A stretch of DNA of 64,000 nt from CAKOSP01 sp044432745 (GCA_044432745.1 JAWXUH010000005.1:32807-96806), one strand, 5' to 3'. Positions 35,162 to 45,078 are shown, counted from the stretch's first letter. Numbers and translations: made by a program. Notes: generated by a model not told the origin, from the sequence alone.

Positions 35162-35929
35162 TTATTGTGTATCTAATGTTGCTGTATCTATAATTTTTTC
35201 TATAATAACATTTTCAACTTTTGTTGCTCCACTTTGAGTTGTATAAGCTTCATTTCTCGGAACTGGAAATATACTAAGCCCACTTACTTTTAATGCTCTT
35301 GTTAAAGTAGAAAAGGTTTCATCTGGTACTGCAAATAACAATAATGCAGATTTACCTGTATCTGTCGAAGCAAAAACATCGTTATTACCTGAATCTCTTA
35401 CTGCTAATACTTCAATACTTTCTACTAATTTCCCAAAACAAATTACTCCTAATTCGTTCGGAACAGTAACATATAAGTCAATATATGTTCCTGGAAGAAT
35501 TGAATTCCCATATGTAGAGTTTTCATTTACAGTTAAAGAAAACAATGTATAACCATCACTTATATCATCAAAAACTGCATTTGGCAAACTTTCTTTTTCT
35601 ACTACTTGAGAGTTATGAAATAAAGATCCTGCTACAATACTCGTTCCTGCTGCTACATATTTCCCAGATATCAGACCTGCACTTGTTATTATATCATTTT
35701 CTTTTAAGAAATCTGAATTTATTTCTACGAATTTCATATCACTTTCTTTTATAAGTTCAGTTGACGCTATTTGTCTTGTTGCAACTGGAACCGTTATTGG
35801 ACTAACTGCAGATTGAAGCCTTACATTATATGCTATATACAAAACTGCTATACCAGCAATAACTAATAAAATAGTCATTGTATTTTTGTTTGCAACAAAT
35901 CTCCTTATTCCTCCTGTTAAATTCCCCAT
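35162..35929 (-). CDS. cpaB: CpaB/RcpC-like SAF-domain pilus protein
   Basis: A 255-aa membrane-anchored protein with an N-terminal helix (TMTILLVIAGIAVLYIAYNV) and a SAF domain (VPVATRQIASTELIKESDM, then GKYVAAGTSIVAGSLF). A longer beta-rich part follows (LTVNENSTYGNSILPGTYIDLYV, LLLFAVPDETFSTL). CpaB/RcpC proteins lie next to the secretin in diderms; in monoderms they are found with Tad genes and may contact peptidoglycan. It lies between a TadE-like gene and tadA, 22 bp from tadA. Confidence 0.82.
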   Translation of the reverse strand: MGNLTGGIRRFVANKNTMTILLVIAGIAVLYIAYNVRLQSAVSPITVPVATRQIASTELIKESDMKFVEINSDFLKENDIITSAGLISGKYVAAGTSIVAGSLFHNSQVVEKESLPNAVFDDISDGYTLFSLTVNENSTYGNSILPGTYIDLYVTVPNELGVICFGKLVESIEVLAVRDSGNNDVFASTDTGKSALLLFAVPDETFSTLTRALKVSGLSIFPVPRNEAYTTQSGATKVENVIIEKIIDTATLDTQ

Positions 35930-35962
35930 TTATATCATTCCTTTCATATTTTATTTTTTATT

Positions 35963-36391
35963 TTACGGAGTTACCGCAATTCCTTCTTTATATCCGCCTT
36001 CTAAAATTCCATCTATCGTATCTACTAAATCAAACGTAGTAGAATCACTTGCTAAATTAAAAGTTTCACTACTTGATGACACTTTTACACTAACTTTAGG
36101 AGGAGCTTCATATATCTCATAAAATTCAATAGTATATGTTGTTGCTCCACTAAATGTTTCAGACATCCTACTTACAAACACTTCCATAAATTTTTCTTTA
36201 TTCATTTTTATTTCACCATATTGTCTATAGTAACCATAATCTATTGCATCTATCATAGCTGCCTCTGCAAGTTCTTGCAACAGTGAATAACTTTGAGTAT
36301 TTGCAGTTGTTACATTTTGAATCAACATCATAATAACCATTACAAATATTCCTAATAAAACTAACCAATATCCCCAATACGCACTTTTCAT
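35963..36391 (-). CDS. TadE-like minor pilin (copy 1)
   Basis: A 142-aa protein with an N-terminal helix (WGYWLVLLGIFVMVIMMLIQ) followed by NVTTANTQSYSLLQELAEAAMIDA, a TadE-like helix, and a beta-rich C-terminal part (TYTIEFYEIYEAPPKVSVKV). It is a close paralogue of 41190-41594. It lies 8 bp after the 1214-aa giant gene, and its paralogue lies after the other giant gene in the same order, so each giant protein has a cognate TadE-like partner. Confidence 0.72.
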   Translation of the reverse strand: MKSAYWGYWLVLLGIFVMVIMMLIQNVTTANTQSYSLLQELAEAAMIDAIDYGYYRQYGEIKMNKEKFMEVFVSRMSETFSGATTYTIEFYEIYEAPPKVSVKVSSSSETFNLASDSTTFDLVDTIDGILEGGYKEGIAVTP

Positions 36392-36399
36392 TTATACAC

Positions 36400-39300
36400 C
36401 TACTTCCATGCTGGAGCACCTATAGAATACTCTGTTGTAATATCTACTACATATGCTTGCCAATAACTACCTTCATTTGCAGATACATCTACATTAATAT
36501 TACCTTGTCTATTTGAAAATTTAAATACGTCTTCTCCATGTGTGTCTAACCATTTATCTATTAAGTTGCTATAGCAAAATACATTTTCGAATAATATACT
36601 ATCGTGTGTAAAGTCATAACATGTCAACGTATCTTCTGAGTAACTAGAATAATTTTCATTCTCTTCCCTAATTTTAACAGCTACTGTTGGTGATAATTCT
36701 ACAACTAATATTGGTTCACCGGCATATGTTTTATTACCATTAGTATATATTTGTTCTAATGTAGCCTCAGCTTTTCCGTCGATTATTCCATAACCTGTAT
36801 TAGTATTCCAGTTATATCCTAAATTTCTATCATTTGGATTAAACTCTGTTTCTCCCATACCTTCATATGAACCTGATGACGAACTATTATTTAAACTAAT
36901 TGGCCTAAAGAACATGGTAAAGTTTCCATCCACAATACATGTATCACAACAAACATCTTCTGGACAACAAACTCCATTACAACAGTCATCTACCTCTGGG
37001 TCACACACAGTTAATTCCGTCGTTGGTGGACAATCTAGACAATTTACTACATAGTAACATACATATTCATTATCATAACCATTAACTGCAACTGTAGCAC
37101 TGGATACATCATTAAGCCTTCCGCCTTCACAACTATTATAATATTCTCCAAAGTTTTCTATTTTTAAACTAAATTTATATCTTCCTTTTACTGTTGATAT
37201 TTTAACAGGTAATCCATCAATTAATGAAAATTGTGTTTCTTCGTCACCTTCTGTTAACAAATCATCTAATGAGTATACCACTTCACCTGTAGGAAACGCT
37301 ACATAAAAAATATCAGGTGTATTATAAGTTATTTCCTTACTAAGTTCTGCCTTAGCATACTTAACACTAGTTTTTGGTATAGTTGGAGTTTTTGTTGTAC
37401 AACCTAAAGTACTACAATATGCAAATGACCCATCTTGAGTAGGAGCAGTAATTGAATCACATCCTCCATCTGCATTAATCGATGAACAATATGTTAATTC
37501 TGCTGAATCTGTAAATTCTAAAGTAGAATTAGCTACCATTATGTTTGATCCATCTTCTGTTATACCCTCTAAAGTCATATAATCATCTACACGATTAAAA
37601 CTTACATCCATTCCATAATCATAATATATTACAGGATCTATTGGGAAATACATATTCCAATCTATACAACCTTGAATATTTGCTATTGCTGTATTATATT
37701 TAGCTTGAGCTGTTGTCATTTTTGTAAGAGCAGCACTTATAGCTTCATCTCTTTCTTTCTTTAAATCTTCTACATCACCATTATTTGGAACACCCGTCAC
37801 ATTACAAGCACCTTCAACTTCATTTCCTTCAGAGTCAACTAAACACTGAGTAGAATCTGGCCATTCTGGAAGTTCAAGTTCATCATCTGCTTCTATAGCA
37901 TCTAATTCTTCTTGAGTTAAAGAATTACAACACGCAGTATCACAACCATCACTTATATTTTCACGAACTTGTACGTCTTGAGTGGTTTGACTTCCTAGAG
38001 TAACATCGCCACTTCCATTTACTTGATAATTATATTTAATTCCTTGATCAATAGTTGTTTCTGTTCTTCCTAAATAAACATTAAAATATTCGCAATCTTT
38101 TGTAACATTATTACATGTTACTTGATCTGTCATTTCTTCTTCATAAACTTCTATTGCATTTACTTGTCTTTGCCATTCATTGTATCCTTCAACCATAGCT
38201 AGCGTAGCTTCTCTTACTTCTTTCCAAAATAATTCATGATCTATTTCAGATGTGTAACAACTTTTAGTTCCTGATATAAATGCATCTATTCTAAAATATC
38301 TTCCACTATCTGCATCTTTTACTCCTGACAAATCAATTCTGTCATAGTTTTCTACACATGATACTGTACAATATTTATTGTTTGATACAGTCTCCATACC
38401 ATTGCTGATACTTACTGTATCATTAGCATAATTACATGTATTTACATTATAAGTATTTCCTGCATCATCTGTTTTATCTATTACACACGCATCTATACTA
38501 CCATTTACTTCTACTTTTCCTGTATAATATTCATCTCTATTTTCGGCTTTATCCAAATCCTCATCAACACAATCTGCTGGAATAGTAATTACTGTATCAC
38601 AATCATCTAGACATGTTTGTATATCACCACTAACATTATAAATTCTTGTTATTTCTGTATTTAAACTAATATTTCCTGTAAATATACTACTAGAAATACC
38701 TCCACCATTTATATCACCTGTTGGGCCATTGTCATCATCATAACCAAAATCATCAAAAAATAAAAATCTTTGTGGTTCGAATTCTTCTCCAGCGGCATCA
38801 ACTTGGATACCTAACGCATTCATTATATAACCTCTTTTTCCAGAGAAACCATATAAATCAGAATAAGAACCATTTATTTTATAACCAAATTCTACATCAA
38901 AACCTATTGCAAATTCAACATTTCGTATTGATTCATCTGTCAAACCAAAAGACACATCATATGCTGCTGGGTCACAATTATCTGGATCACCATCTACTGT
39001 TAAGTCAACAATAAATATATCATCTTCTTCTAATTGAAATTGATCAGCTACTAACTCACTACATGACGCATATGTATTAGTTTCGCCTTCACTTTTGTCA
39101 AAAATACTACATTCTGCATTTACTCTGCTATCAGTCGTCGAACCATGTAATTCGAAATACGATATATAACTATGTTCTGTTTCTGTTATATTACCTGCTG
39201 TAAAAGTAAATCTTTTTATTATAGTTCCTGAAACCGAACTTTGATACGTTTCGTCTTTAGAAAAATACGCAATTTGTTCTTCTGTTGCCAACGTAGATAC

Positions 39301-40044
39301 TAATGCAGCTTCGTACATAGCAAGAGCATGATCATATGCTCCTCCTGAACCTTTGACAATATAATTTGTTCCAATATAATCTTCATACGAAGTTTTAACC
39401 AATTCTTCTGTATTACTATATTCGCTATTAAAATGTGCTTGCGCTTGGTTACTCAAACTACTTAACGTATTTGTATTCCAGTACACAGCTAAATTTGTAT
39501 ATGCACTAACTAATTTTTTTTCTGAACTGTAATCTATCATTATAGAAGAATCTTCTTCTAAAGGTTCGTAATAACCGAAATTAAATACCCAAGCTCTTAG
39601 TGCAAGTAGACGAGCTGTATATAACTCATCAGCACTTAAACCAGCATTAGTATATGAATAATCAAGCATTGCATTTATACCAGTATCAAACATCATTACT
39701 CTTGGACTACTAAGTGCACTTCCTCTTTCAGTTAGAACACCCATTATTTTGTGTGTTGTTCCATCTCCATATCCCCATTTATGTGGATCTATACAATAAG
39801 CTTCAAATTCTCCATTATCTCTATTCATTACTACATTATATTCATACGTATCATAATCTCTATTTCTTGAACTATCTGACACTGAAGTTGTAAAACTATG
39901 AATTGATATTGATGATGAAGTTATTTTATTATCACCAACTTTATCTACTTTTCCATATTCTCCTTCGTTATATAAAGCAGCTTCTACATTAATTACTGAA
40001 ATCAATAATAATACATTAATTATATTAAATACACATTTTTTCAT
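36400..40044 (-). CDS. giant secreted pilus-associated protein, adhesin-like (copy 1)
   Basis: A 1214-aa secreted protein with a signal peptide (about 1-22), beta-rich throughout, with many paired cysteines. The N-terminal region (about 60-210) resembles a Cys-containing thioester-type adhesin domain: FEAYCIDPHKWG with C84, and LLALRAWVF. The position matching the second thioester residue is R145, not Gln. Near the C terminus is a segment with ten cysteines, three of them CC pairs (about 36925-37050). The end reads IGAPAWK. There is no LPxTG and no C-terminal anchor, so attachment through the pilus is likely. Paralogue: 41608-44934. It overlaps the preceding 244-aa gene by 4 bp. Confidence 0.75.
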   Translation of the reverse strand: MKKCVFNIINVLLLISVINVEAALYNEGEYGKVDKVGDNKITSSSISIHSFTTSVSDSSRNRDYDTYEYNVVMNRDNGEFEAYCIDPHKWGYGDGTTHKIMGVLTERGSALSSPRVMMFDTGINAMLDYSYTNAGLSADELYTARLLALRAWVFNFGYYEPLEEDSSIMIDYSSEKKLVSAYTNLAVYWNTNTLSSLSNQAQAHFNSEYSNTEELVKTSYEDYIGTNYIVKGSGGAYDHALAMYEAALVSTLATEEQIAYFSKDETYQSSVSGTIIKRFTFTAGNITETEHSYISYFELHGSTTDSRVNAECSIFDKSEGETNTYASCSELVADQFQLEEDDIFIVDLTVDGDPDNCDPAAYDVSFGLTDESIRNVEFAIGFDVEFGYKINGSYSDLYGFSGKRGYIMNALGIQVDAAGEEFEPQRFLFFDDFGYDDDNGPTGDINGGGISSSIFTGNISLNTEITRIYNVSGDIQTCLDDCDTVITIPADCVDEDLDKAENRDEYYTGKVEVNGSIDACVIDKTDDAGNTYNVNTCNYANDTVSISNGMETVSNNKYCTVSCVENYDRIDLSGVKDADSGRYFRIDAFISGTKSCYTSEIDHELFWKEVREATLAMVEGYNEWQRQVNAIEVYEEEMTDQVTCNNVTKDCEYFNVYLGRTETTIDQGIKYNYQVNGSGDVTLGSQTTQDVQVRENISDGCDTACCNSLTQEELDAIEADDELELPEWPDSTQCLVDSEGNEVEGACNVTGVPNNGDVEDLKKERDEAISAALTKMTTAQAKYNTAIANIQGCIDWNMYFPIDPVIYYDYGMDVSFNRVDDYMTLEGITEDGSNIMVANSTLEFTDSAELTYCSSINADGGCDSITAPTQDGSFAYCSTLGCTTKTPTIPKTSVKYAKAELSKEITYNTPDIFYVAFPTGEVVYSLDDLLTEGDEETQFSLIDGLPVKISTVKGRYKFSLKIENFGEYYNSCEGGRLNDVSSATVAVNGYDNEYVCYYVVNCLDCPPTTELTVCDPEVDDCCNGVCCPEDVCCDTCIVDGNFTMFFRPISLNNSSSSGSYEGMGETEFNPNDRNLGYNWNTNTGYGIIDGKAEATLEQIYTNGNKTYAGEPILVVELSPTVAVKIREENENYSSYSEDTLTCYDFTHDSILFENVFCYSNLIDKWLDTHGEDVFKFSNRQGNINVDVSANEGSYWQAYVVDITTEYSIGAPAWK

Positions 40045-40775
40045 TTTAGATTTTCACTCCTTTTTTTTGTTATTACTAATTTTGCTACTACACAAATTAT
40101 CACTAGCAATATAAATCCAATTATATAATACATATTATCTTTTAAAAATGTTAAAAATAAATTATTATTTTCACTAGATTCTTCCTCTTCTTCTAACGCT
40201 TTTAATTCTTCTATTTTTTTATATACATCATATTCAGTTAAATTATCAATTGTAGTGTATTTTTGACACAACACTTGATCTTCATAACCATTACATATAT
40301 CACTATTTGTCAACTCGTTATATTTTGGAACTGTTAGATATTTTATTGCAAAAGTTTCTCCTACACAATCAGTATCAATAAACGCCATTACTTCGAACGT
40401 ATATGTTGAAATATAATATTGTTCTTCTTGTATATGAGTGTATATTCCATCTTCTAAATCATAATGATATATATAAAATTCTTCTTTTGTAAAACTGTTT
40501 GTAGCTTTTATATATAAATTTTCTGTTAAGTTATATACATTAATTTCCATTACAGATTTAAATATATCACCTCTGTCTTCATCATCTTCATCAGCACTAT
40601 CCGATGTCGGATATTGTGATGGATCTAATTTAACAAAACCTTCCACATAATTAACTTCTACCATAGTAGCAGCATTTAATAACATTGCTTTATCTTCAGC
40701 TGTACATGTATTAGCTTTAACTATTACAGGTGCTAATAATAGCATTAAAATTAACACATTAATATTTCTTTTCAT
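40041..40775 (-). CDS. membrane-anchored secreted protein at the head of the pilus operon
   Basis: A 244-aa protein with a signal peptide (about 1-21), an extracellular region with a few cysteines (NTCTAEDK, DTDCVGE, DICNGYEDQVLCQ), a Glu-rich stretch and a C-terminal membrane helix (MYYIIGFILLVIICVVAKLV) with a KKRSENLK tail. I do not recognise a domain. It is first after the consensus promoter and its stop overlaps the start of the giant protein gene (ATGA). A chaperone, anchor or housing for the giant protein is an inference. Confidence 0.7.
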   Translation of the reverse strand: MKRNINVLILMLLLAPVIVKANTCTAEDKAMLLNAATMVEVNYVEGFVKLDPSQYPTSDSADEDDEDRGDIFKSVMEINVYNLTENLYIKATNSFTKEEFYIYHYDLEDGIYTHIQEEQYYISTYTFEVMAFIDTDCVGETFAIKYLTVPKYNELTNSDICNGYEDQVLCQKYTTIDNLTEYDVYKKIEELKALEEEEESSENNNLFLTFLKDNMYYIIGFILLVIICVVAKLVITKKRSENLK

Positions 40776-40812
40776 ATTTATATTACCTTTCTTTTAGTAT
40801 CCTTACTTTTAA

Positions 40813-40841
40813 AGTATATCATAGTTATTTTGATATATCAA
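40813..40841 (-). promoter_or_regulatory. main promoter of the pilus operon
   Basis: TTGATA (40841-40836), a 17-bp spacer and TATACT (40818-40813) with TGA before it. It drives the 244-aa gene and everything downstream. Confidence 0.75.
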
Positions 40842-40883
40842 TAAAATTTATATTTTTTTTCCTCATTTTTTAGAAAAGAAATC

Positions 40884-40920
40884 AAAAAAAACATTAACTG
40901 TTTATTAATGTTTTTGATAA
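40884..40920. terminator. intergenic terminator hairpin
   Basis: AAAAACATTAA (40887-40897), short loop, TTAATGTTTTT (40905-40915). It is A/T-flanked on both sides and lies just upstream of the pilus promoter. Confidence 0.6.
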
Positions 40921-41113
40921 TTGATAAATCGTGAATTTACTTATCTAGAAGAAAAATATATTTATAATTAGTTCTAATTAAAAATAAATTTTAATTGGTG
41001 TTTGTACTACTATATAAATGTAATATATTACATACTCAATTCATTATTCATAAACGTATAAATCCAAATAAAATATATAAGATCATATACATCTATATTA
41101 TGATAGTCTTTCT

Positions 41114-41180
41114 AAAAAAAAAGACAAATAAATTTTAATTAAATCTATTTATCTTTAATATGAAATATTAACTATTTGTC
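41114..41180 (-). terminator. long branched terminator after the second module
   Basis: On the minus strand GACAAATA (41180-41173) pairs with TATTTGTC (41130-41123), with smaller hairpins inside, then nine T. It directly follows the stop at 41190. Confidence 0.55.
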
Positions 41181-41189
41181 AATATTTTC

Positions 41190-41594
41190 TTATTGTTTAC
41201 CTTCAATAATTGCATCAATAGTACTTACCATATCAAAAGTAGTTGAATCTCCAGATACATTAAATGTTTCTGTGCTACTTGATACCTTAACACTTACTTT
41301 TGGTGGAGTTTCATAAATTGCATAAAAATCTATTTGATATGTTGTTGAACCACTAAATGATTCTGACATTCTTCTTATAAAAGCTTCCATAAATTTTTCT
41401 TTATTTATTTTAATTTCCCCAAATTGTCTGTAGTAACCATAATCTACTGCATCTACCATTGAAGATTCAGCAACTTCTTGTAGTAATGAATAATTTTGAG
41501 TATTTGCCGTTGTCACATTTTGTAATAATAACATTATAACAAGTACAAATATACCTAATAAAATTAACCAAAATCCCCAATATCCACTTTTCAT
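41190..41594 (-). CDS. TadE-like minor pilin (copy 2)
   Basis: A 134-aa paralogue of 35963-36391, with the same N-terminal helix (WGFWLILLGIFVLVIMLLLQ), the same NVTTANTQNYSLLQE and the same VSVKVSSSTETFNV ending, but a shorter C terminus. It lies 13 bp after the 1108-aa giant gene. The two together form a self-contained unit with its own promoter and terminator. A partner or carrier of the giant protein within the pilus is my inference. Confidence 0.72.
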   Translation of the reverse strand: MKSGYWGFWLILLGIFVLVIMLLLQNVTTANTQNYSLLQEVAESSMVDAVDYGYYRQFGEIKINKEKFMEAFIRRMSESFSGSTTYQIDFYAIYETPPKVSVKVSSSTETFNVSGDSTTFDMVSTIDAIIEGKQ

Positions 41595-41607
41595 ATTTTA
41601 TATTCTC

Positions 41608-44600
41608 CTATTTCCAAGCTGGTCCACCGAAATAGTAATCAGTATTTACACTAACTGTAAATGCTGTCCAATACGTATTTCCAGTTGTTCCAACATCGGC
41701 ATTTATATTACCCGTTCTATTACTAAATTCAAAATTATTTGAATATTTTTCAGACCATACATCTAATAAATCACTGTAACAGAAAATATTTTCTAATTTA
41801 TTATCTCCGTCACCGTAATCATAACAAGTTAATGTATCATCTGCATAACTTGATCTATTACCGTTATCTTCTTTAATTTCTCCTGCTATTGCTGGCGTCA
41901 ATGTAACAGATAAAACAGGATCTTCGCTATATATTCCATTTCCTAATGAATAAATTTCTTCTAATGTTGCTTTAGCTTTGTCAGTTACAATTCCATAATC
42001 TGTGTCTGTATCCCAGTTATAACCTAAATCTCTATCATTTGGATTAAATGATTCATATTTACCAGTAGAGTATTCTGTATCTGAACTAACATTTGTACTA
42101 ATTGTTCTAAAATACATTTGAAATGTTCCATCTACTAAACATGTTTTACAATCATTTTCTTCTACTTCAATATCTGTTTCAATTTCACAATCTGGACAAT
42201 TTGGTGTGTAATAACAAATATATTCATTTTCAAATCCAGATAAATTATTTTCCTCATCTACTGTATCCTTAGCTATTTCAGATATTCTTCCTGCTTCACA
42301 AGTATCATAATACTCACCTAAATTTTCTATTTTAAATGTAAATGAATATACTCCTTTTTCAGTAGACAATGCTACTGGTAAACCAGGTATTAAAGAAACT
42401 TGAATGTCATCTTCTTTTTCTGTTACAGATGGATCATTTGAGTAAATAACTTCTCCTGATGGGAATGCTACATAAAATACATCTGGTGTTTTATATTCTA
42501 CTTCTTTATCAATTGAACCTTTTACACTAGAAATATTTTCAGTTGGTAAATTTTCTATTGTTATTATTTCACATCTATCTGCTGCACAATATACAAAATC
42601 TTTATTTGAAAATTTATCATTTTCACTAATTTCTACACATTCTCCATCTTCGTTAAATTCTGAACAATATTCGAAATCTACTGTATAATCATTATAGTCA
42701 TAATCACTGTTTGGAACCATAAAATTATTTCCGTCTGTTTTAAGACCAGCCATATTCATATAATCATCAACATAATCTCCATCTAGATTCATTCCATAAT
42801 CATATTCAATAGTTGCATCTAATGCAAATAACATATTCCATCCTGTCATTGTTGTAGAGTTTGTTGGATTACTTACACTTACTCCTGCAGTACATCCTAC
42901 TAAATTAGCTAATATTTCGTTAAAACTATCTTGAGCTTTATTTACTTTAACAGCAGATGCTTCAATAGTTTCTAATCTTAATCCTTCTAATTCTTCTACT
43001 GTATTTCCACTACATGATGTAGTTGAACCACTATTTACAGTTTCTTGTGATGTTGTTAATGTAGATTCTCCTTTTGAGTTAACACTAACTTCTTGGTGTG
43101 TATATGTATTTTCAAGTCCTAAATAAGCGTTACCAGTTGTACAAGTAGAATTTTCTACTGTTGTAACTTCAGCTTTAACACTTGATTGATATTCATTATA
43201 TGCATCAACCATTGCTTTTTGAGCTGCTGTTATATCTTGTACAAACTTATCATAATCAATTGTTGATGTATAACAACTCTTATTTCCACTAACTGTAGCA
43301 GAAACTTGAAAATATCTTCCACTATCTACATTTTGTATTCCTGGGAACACTATTTTATCGTAATTTTCTACGCATGATACTGTACAATATGGATTACTAT
43401 CCACTAGTTCCATACCATTTGATACTTCTTCTCCATCTATATCGTAATTACAAGAAGATGCTGTATATGAATTTCCATTATCATCTACGTTATCAATAAT
43501 ACATTGTCCAACGTTTTTATCTGTTGATACTGAACCTACATAATAATCCATTAAACCATCTTCAAAGTCTAAACAATCAGTTGGTATTGATACAAACGTA
43601 TCACAAGATTTAGCACAAGCTGTAATATCTCCTGTCATTACATATGTTTTTGTATTATCATCTGGATCTTCATCGTTGTAATTGTCATCATATTTTCCTT
43701 TATCAGAAAATATAAATCTTTGTGGTACATATATATTACCATTACTATCTGTGTATGTTGTACTTGTATATAATATATATACATTTCTGTCTATATCGTA
43801 TGCATTTTCACCTTCTTCAGATGTTAATGAATCATCACTAATTTTAAACGTTAATTTGTAAGATTCCATATCACAAAAATCATCTTCTAATAATTCTGAT
43901 ATTACTTCTACAGTTAATACATCTCCGTTATCAATACTGATTCCTTCAATATCACTACAGCTTGCAAATTCATTTGTTGTTCCATCAGCATATTTTATAG
44001 AACATTTAGTAGTTATATTACTACCAGTAAATTCTGCGTTAAATTCTTCTATTTTACCATTACCTTCAAAATCTTTTGCAGTTAATGTAATATATTTTGT
44101 AACTGTGTTACCTTCTCTTTTTTCTTCAGATTCATAAATTTCTAAATCTGCAGTACCTTGAGAATCTTCTTCTACTTCTACAAGTGTTGCTTCTAAACCT
44201 GCTTTATACATGTTTTGAGCTAATGTATATACTTGAGCAGCAGTTCCTACTGAAGATCCTACATTAATTATGTAATAATTTCCGTTTATTGGTAAATAAC
44301 TTGTTTTAATAATTGAATTTGTTGAATTTGTTGAATTTTGATAATTAGCATTTACTTGAGCTGAAAGTTCTGAATATACTTCTGTATTCCAGTAAACAGC
44401 TAAATTTGTATATGTACCAATTAAATATTGTTCACTACTTATTATTGAACTATCGATACTATAATATCCAAAGTTAAAGTTCATTGTTCTAAGTGCCATT
44501 AATTGAGCATGATAGAATTCATTTGCACTTAAACTTCCTTTATTAGCATCAGCGTAATCAAACATAGCTTTAATAGCTTTATCGTATAATAATACGTCTT

Positions 44601-44934
44601 TACTATTTACTGCTATTTCTCTTTCTTCATATACACCTACTATAGTATGTGTAGCATTATGATATCCATATTTATGTGGATCTAAACAAAATGCTGAATA
44701 CGTACTACCATTAATTGTAGTTGTATACTTGTAAGCTGAATATTTTCTATTATACGTTTGCGTATAAACATCTGAAGTTTTAAAAGTATAAACATCTAAT
44801 CCACTTACACTAAATGAACTACTTGCTCTTGATATACTCGCTGTATCTCCTAGATTATAAATTGATGCGTTAACATCTAATACTGTGAAAACTATCACAA
44901 ATATCATAAAAAGATTTCTTATTATATTTTTCAT
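41608..44934 (-). CDS. giant secreted pilus-associated protein, adhesin-like (copy 2)
   Basis: A 1108-aa paralogue of 36400-40044 along its whole length, with shared blocks such as CVENYDKI, DSGRYFQVSATVSGNKSCYTS and the GGPAWK end. It has a signal peptide (about 1-23) and no LPxTG or C-terminal anchor. The N-terminal domain has FCLDPHKYG (C83) and HAQLMAL (Q144). These are placed as in Cys-Gln thioester adhesin domains; the Gln here is Arg in copy 1. The late cysteine-rich segment is reduced (NCPDC, DCKTC). A palindrome overlaps its likely promoter. It is probably an alternative pilus adhesin. Confidence 0.75.
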   Translation of the reverse strand: MKNIIRNLFMIFVIVFTVLDVNASIYNLGDTASISRASSSFSVSGLDVYTFKTSDVYTQTYNRKYSAYKYTTTINGSTYSAFCLDPHKYGYHNATHTIVGVYEEREIAVNSKDVLLYDKAIKAMFDYADANKGSLSANEFYHAQLMALRTMNFNFGYYSIDSSIISSEQYLIGTYTNLAVYWNTEVYSELSAQVNANYQNSTNSTNSIIKTSYLPINGNYYIINVGSSVGTAAQVYTLAQNMYKAGLEATLVEVEEDSQGTADLEIYESEEKREGNTVTKYITLTAKDFEGNGKIEEFNAEFTGSNITTKCSIKYADGTTNEFASCSDIEGISIDNGDVLTVEVISELLEDDFCDMESYKLTFKISDDSLTSEEGENAYDIDRNVYILYTSTTYTDSNGNIYVPQRFIFSDKGKYDDNYNDEDPDDNTKTYVMTGDITACAKSCDTFVSIPTDCLDFEDGLMDYYVGSVSTDKNVGQCIIDNVDDNGNSYTASSCNYDIDGEEVSNGMELVDSNPYCTVSCVENYDKIVFPGIQNVDSGRYFQVSATVSGNKSCYTSTIDYDKFVQDITAAQKAMVDAYNEYQSSVKAEVTTVENSTCTTGNAYLGLENTYTHQEVSVNSKGESTLTTSQETVNSGSTTSCSGNTVEELEGLRLETIEASAVKVNKAQDSFNEILANLVGCTAGVSVSNPTNSTTMTGWNMLFALDATIEYDYGMNLDGDYVDDYMNMAGLKTDGNNFMVPNSDYDYNDYTVDFEYCSEFNEDGECVEISENDKFSNKDFVYCAADRCEIITIENLPTENISSVKGSIDKEVEYKTPDVFYVAFPSGEVIYSNDPSVTEKEDDIQVSLIPGLPVALSTEKGVYSFTFKIENLGEYYDTCEAGRISEIAKDTVDEENNLSGFENEYICYYTPNCPDCEIETDIEVEENDCKTCLVDGTFQMYFRTISTNVSSDTEYSTGKYESFNPNDRDLGYNWDTDTDYGIVTDKAKATLEEIYSLGNGIYSEDPVLSVTLTPAIAGEIKEDNGNRSSYADDTLTCYDYGDGDNKLENIFCYSDLLDVWSEKYSNNFEFSNRTGNINADVGTTGNTYWTAFTVSVNTDYYFGGPAWK

Positions 44935-45060
44935 TTAAACCACTCCTTTACGAAAAAAAATTACTAATTATTATAGCTTCAACACAACTATAACTAAATC
45001 CCCTTTTAATTAATTCTTTTCTTGCATTTTTATACAAAATATCTCCAAACAAAAATTAAT

Positions 45061-45078
45061 TGTGATTATATTATCACA
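45061..45078. promoter_or_regulatory. 18-bp palindromic operator candidate
   Basis: TGTGAT-TATATT-ATCACA, a perfect 6-bp inverted repeat with a 6-bp centre. It covers the predicted -10 region of the copy-2 giant gene. Confidence 0.55.

Larger units (their letters stand above)
40776..41189. other. 414-bp intergenic region between the two pilus modules
   Basis: No gene. It holds the promoter of the pilus operon (40813-40841), a bidirectional-looking hairpin (40884-40920) and the complex terminator of the second module (41114-41180). The rest (about 40920-41105) is plain AT-rich DNA. Confidence 0.7.
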
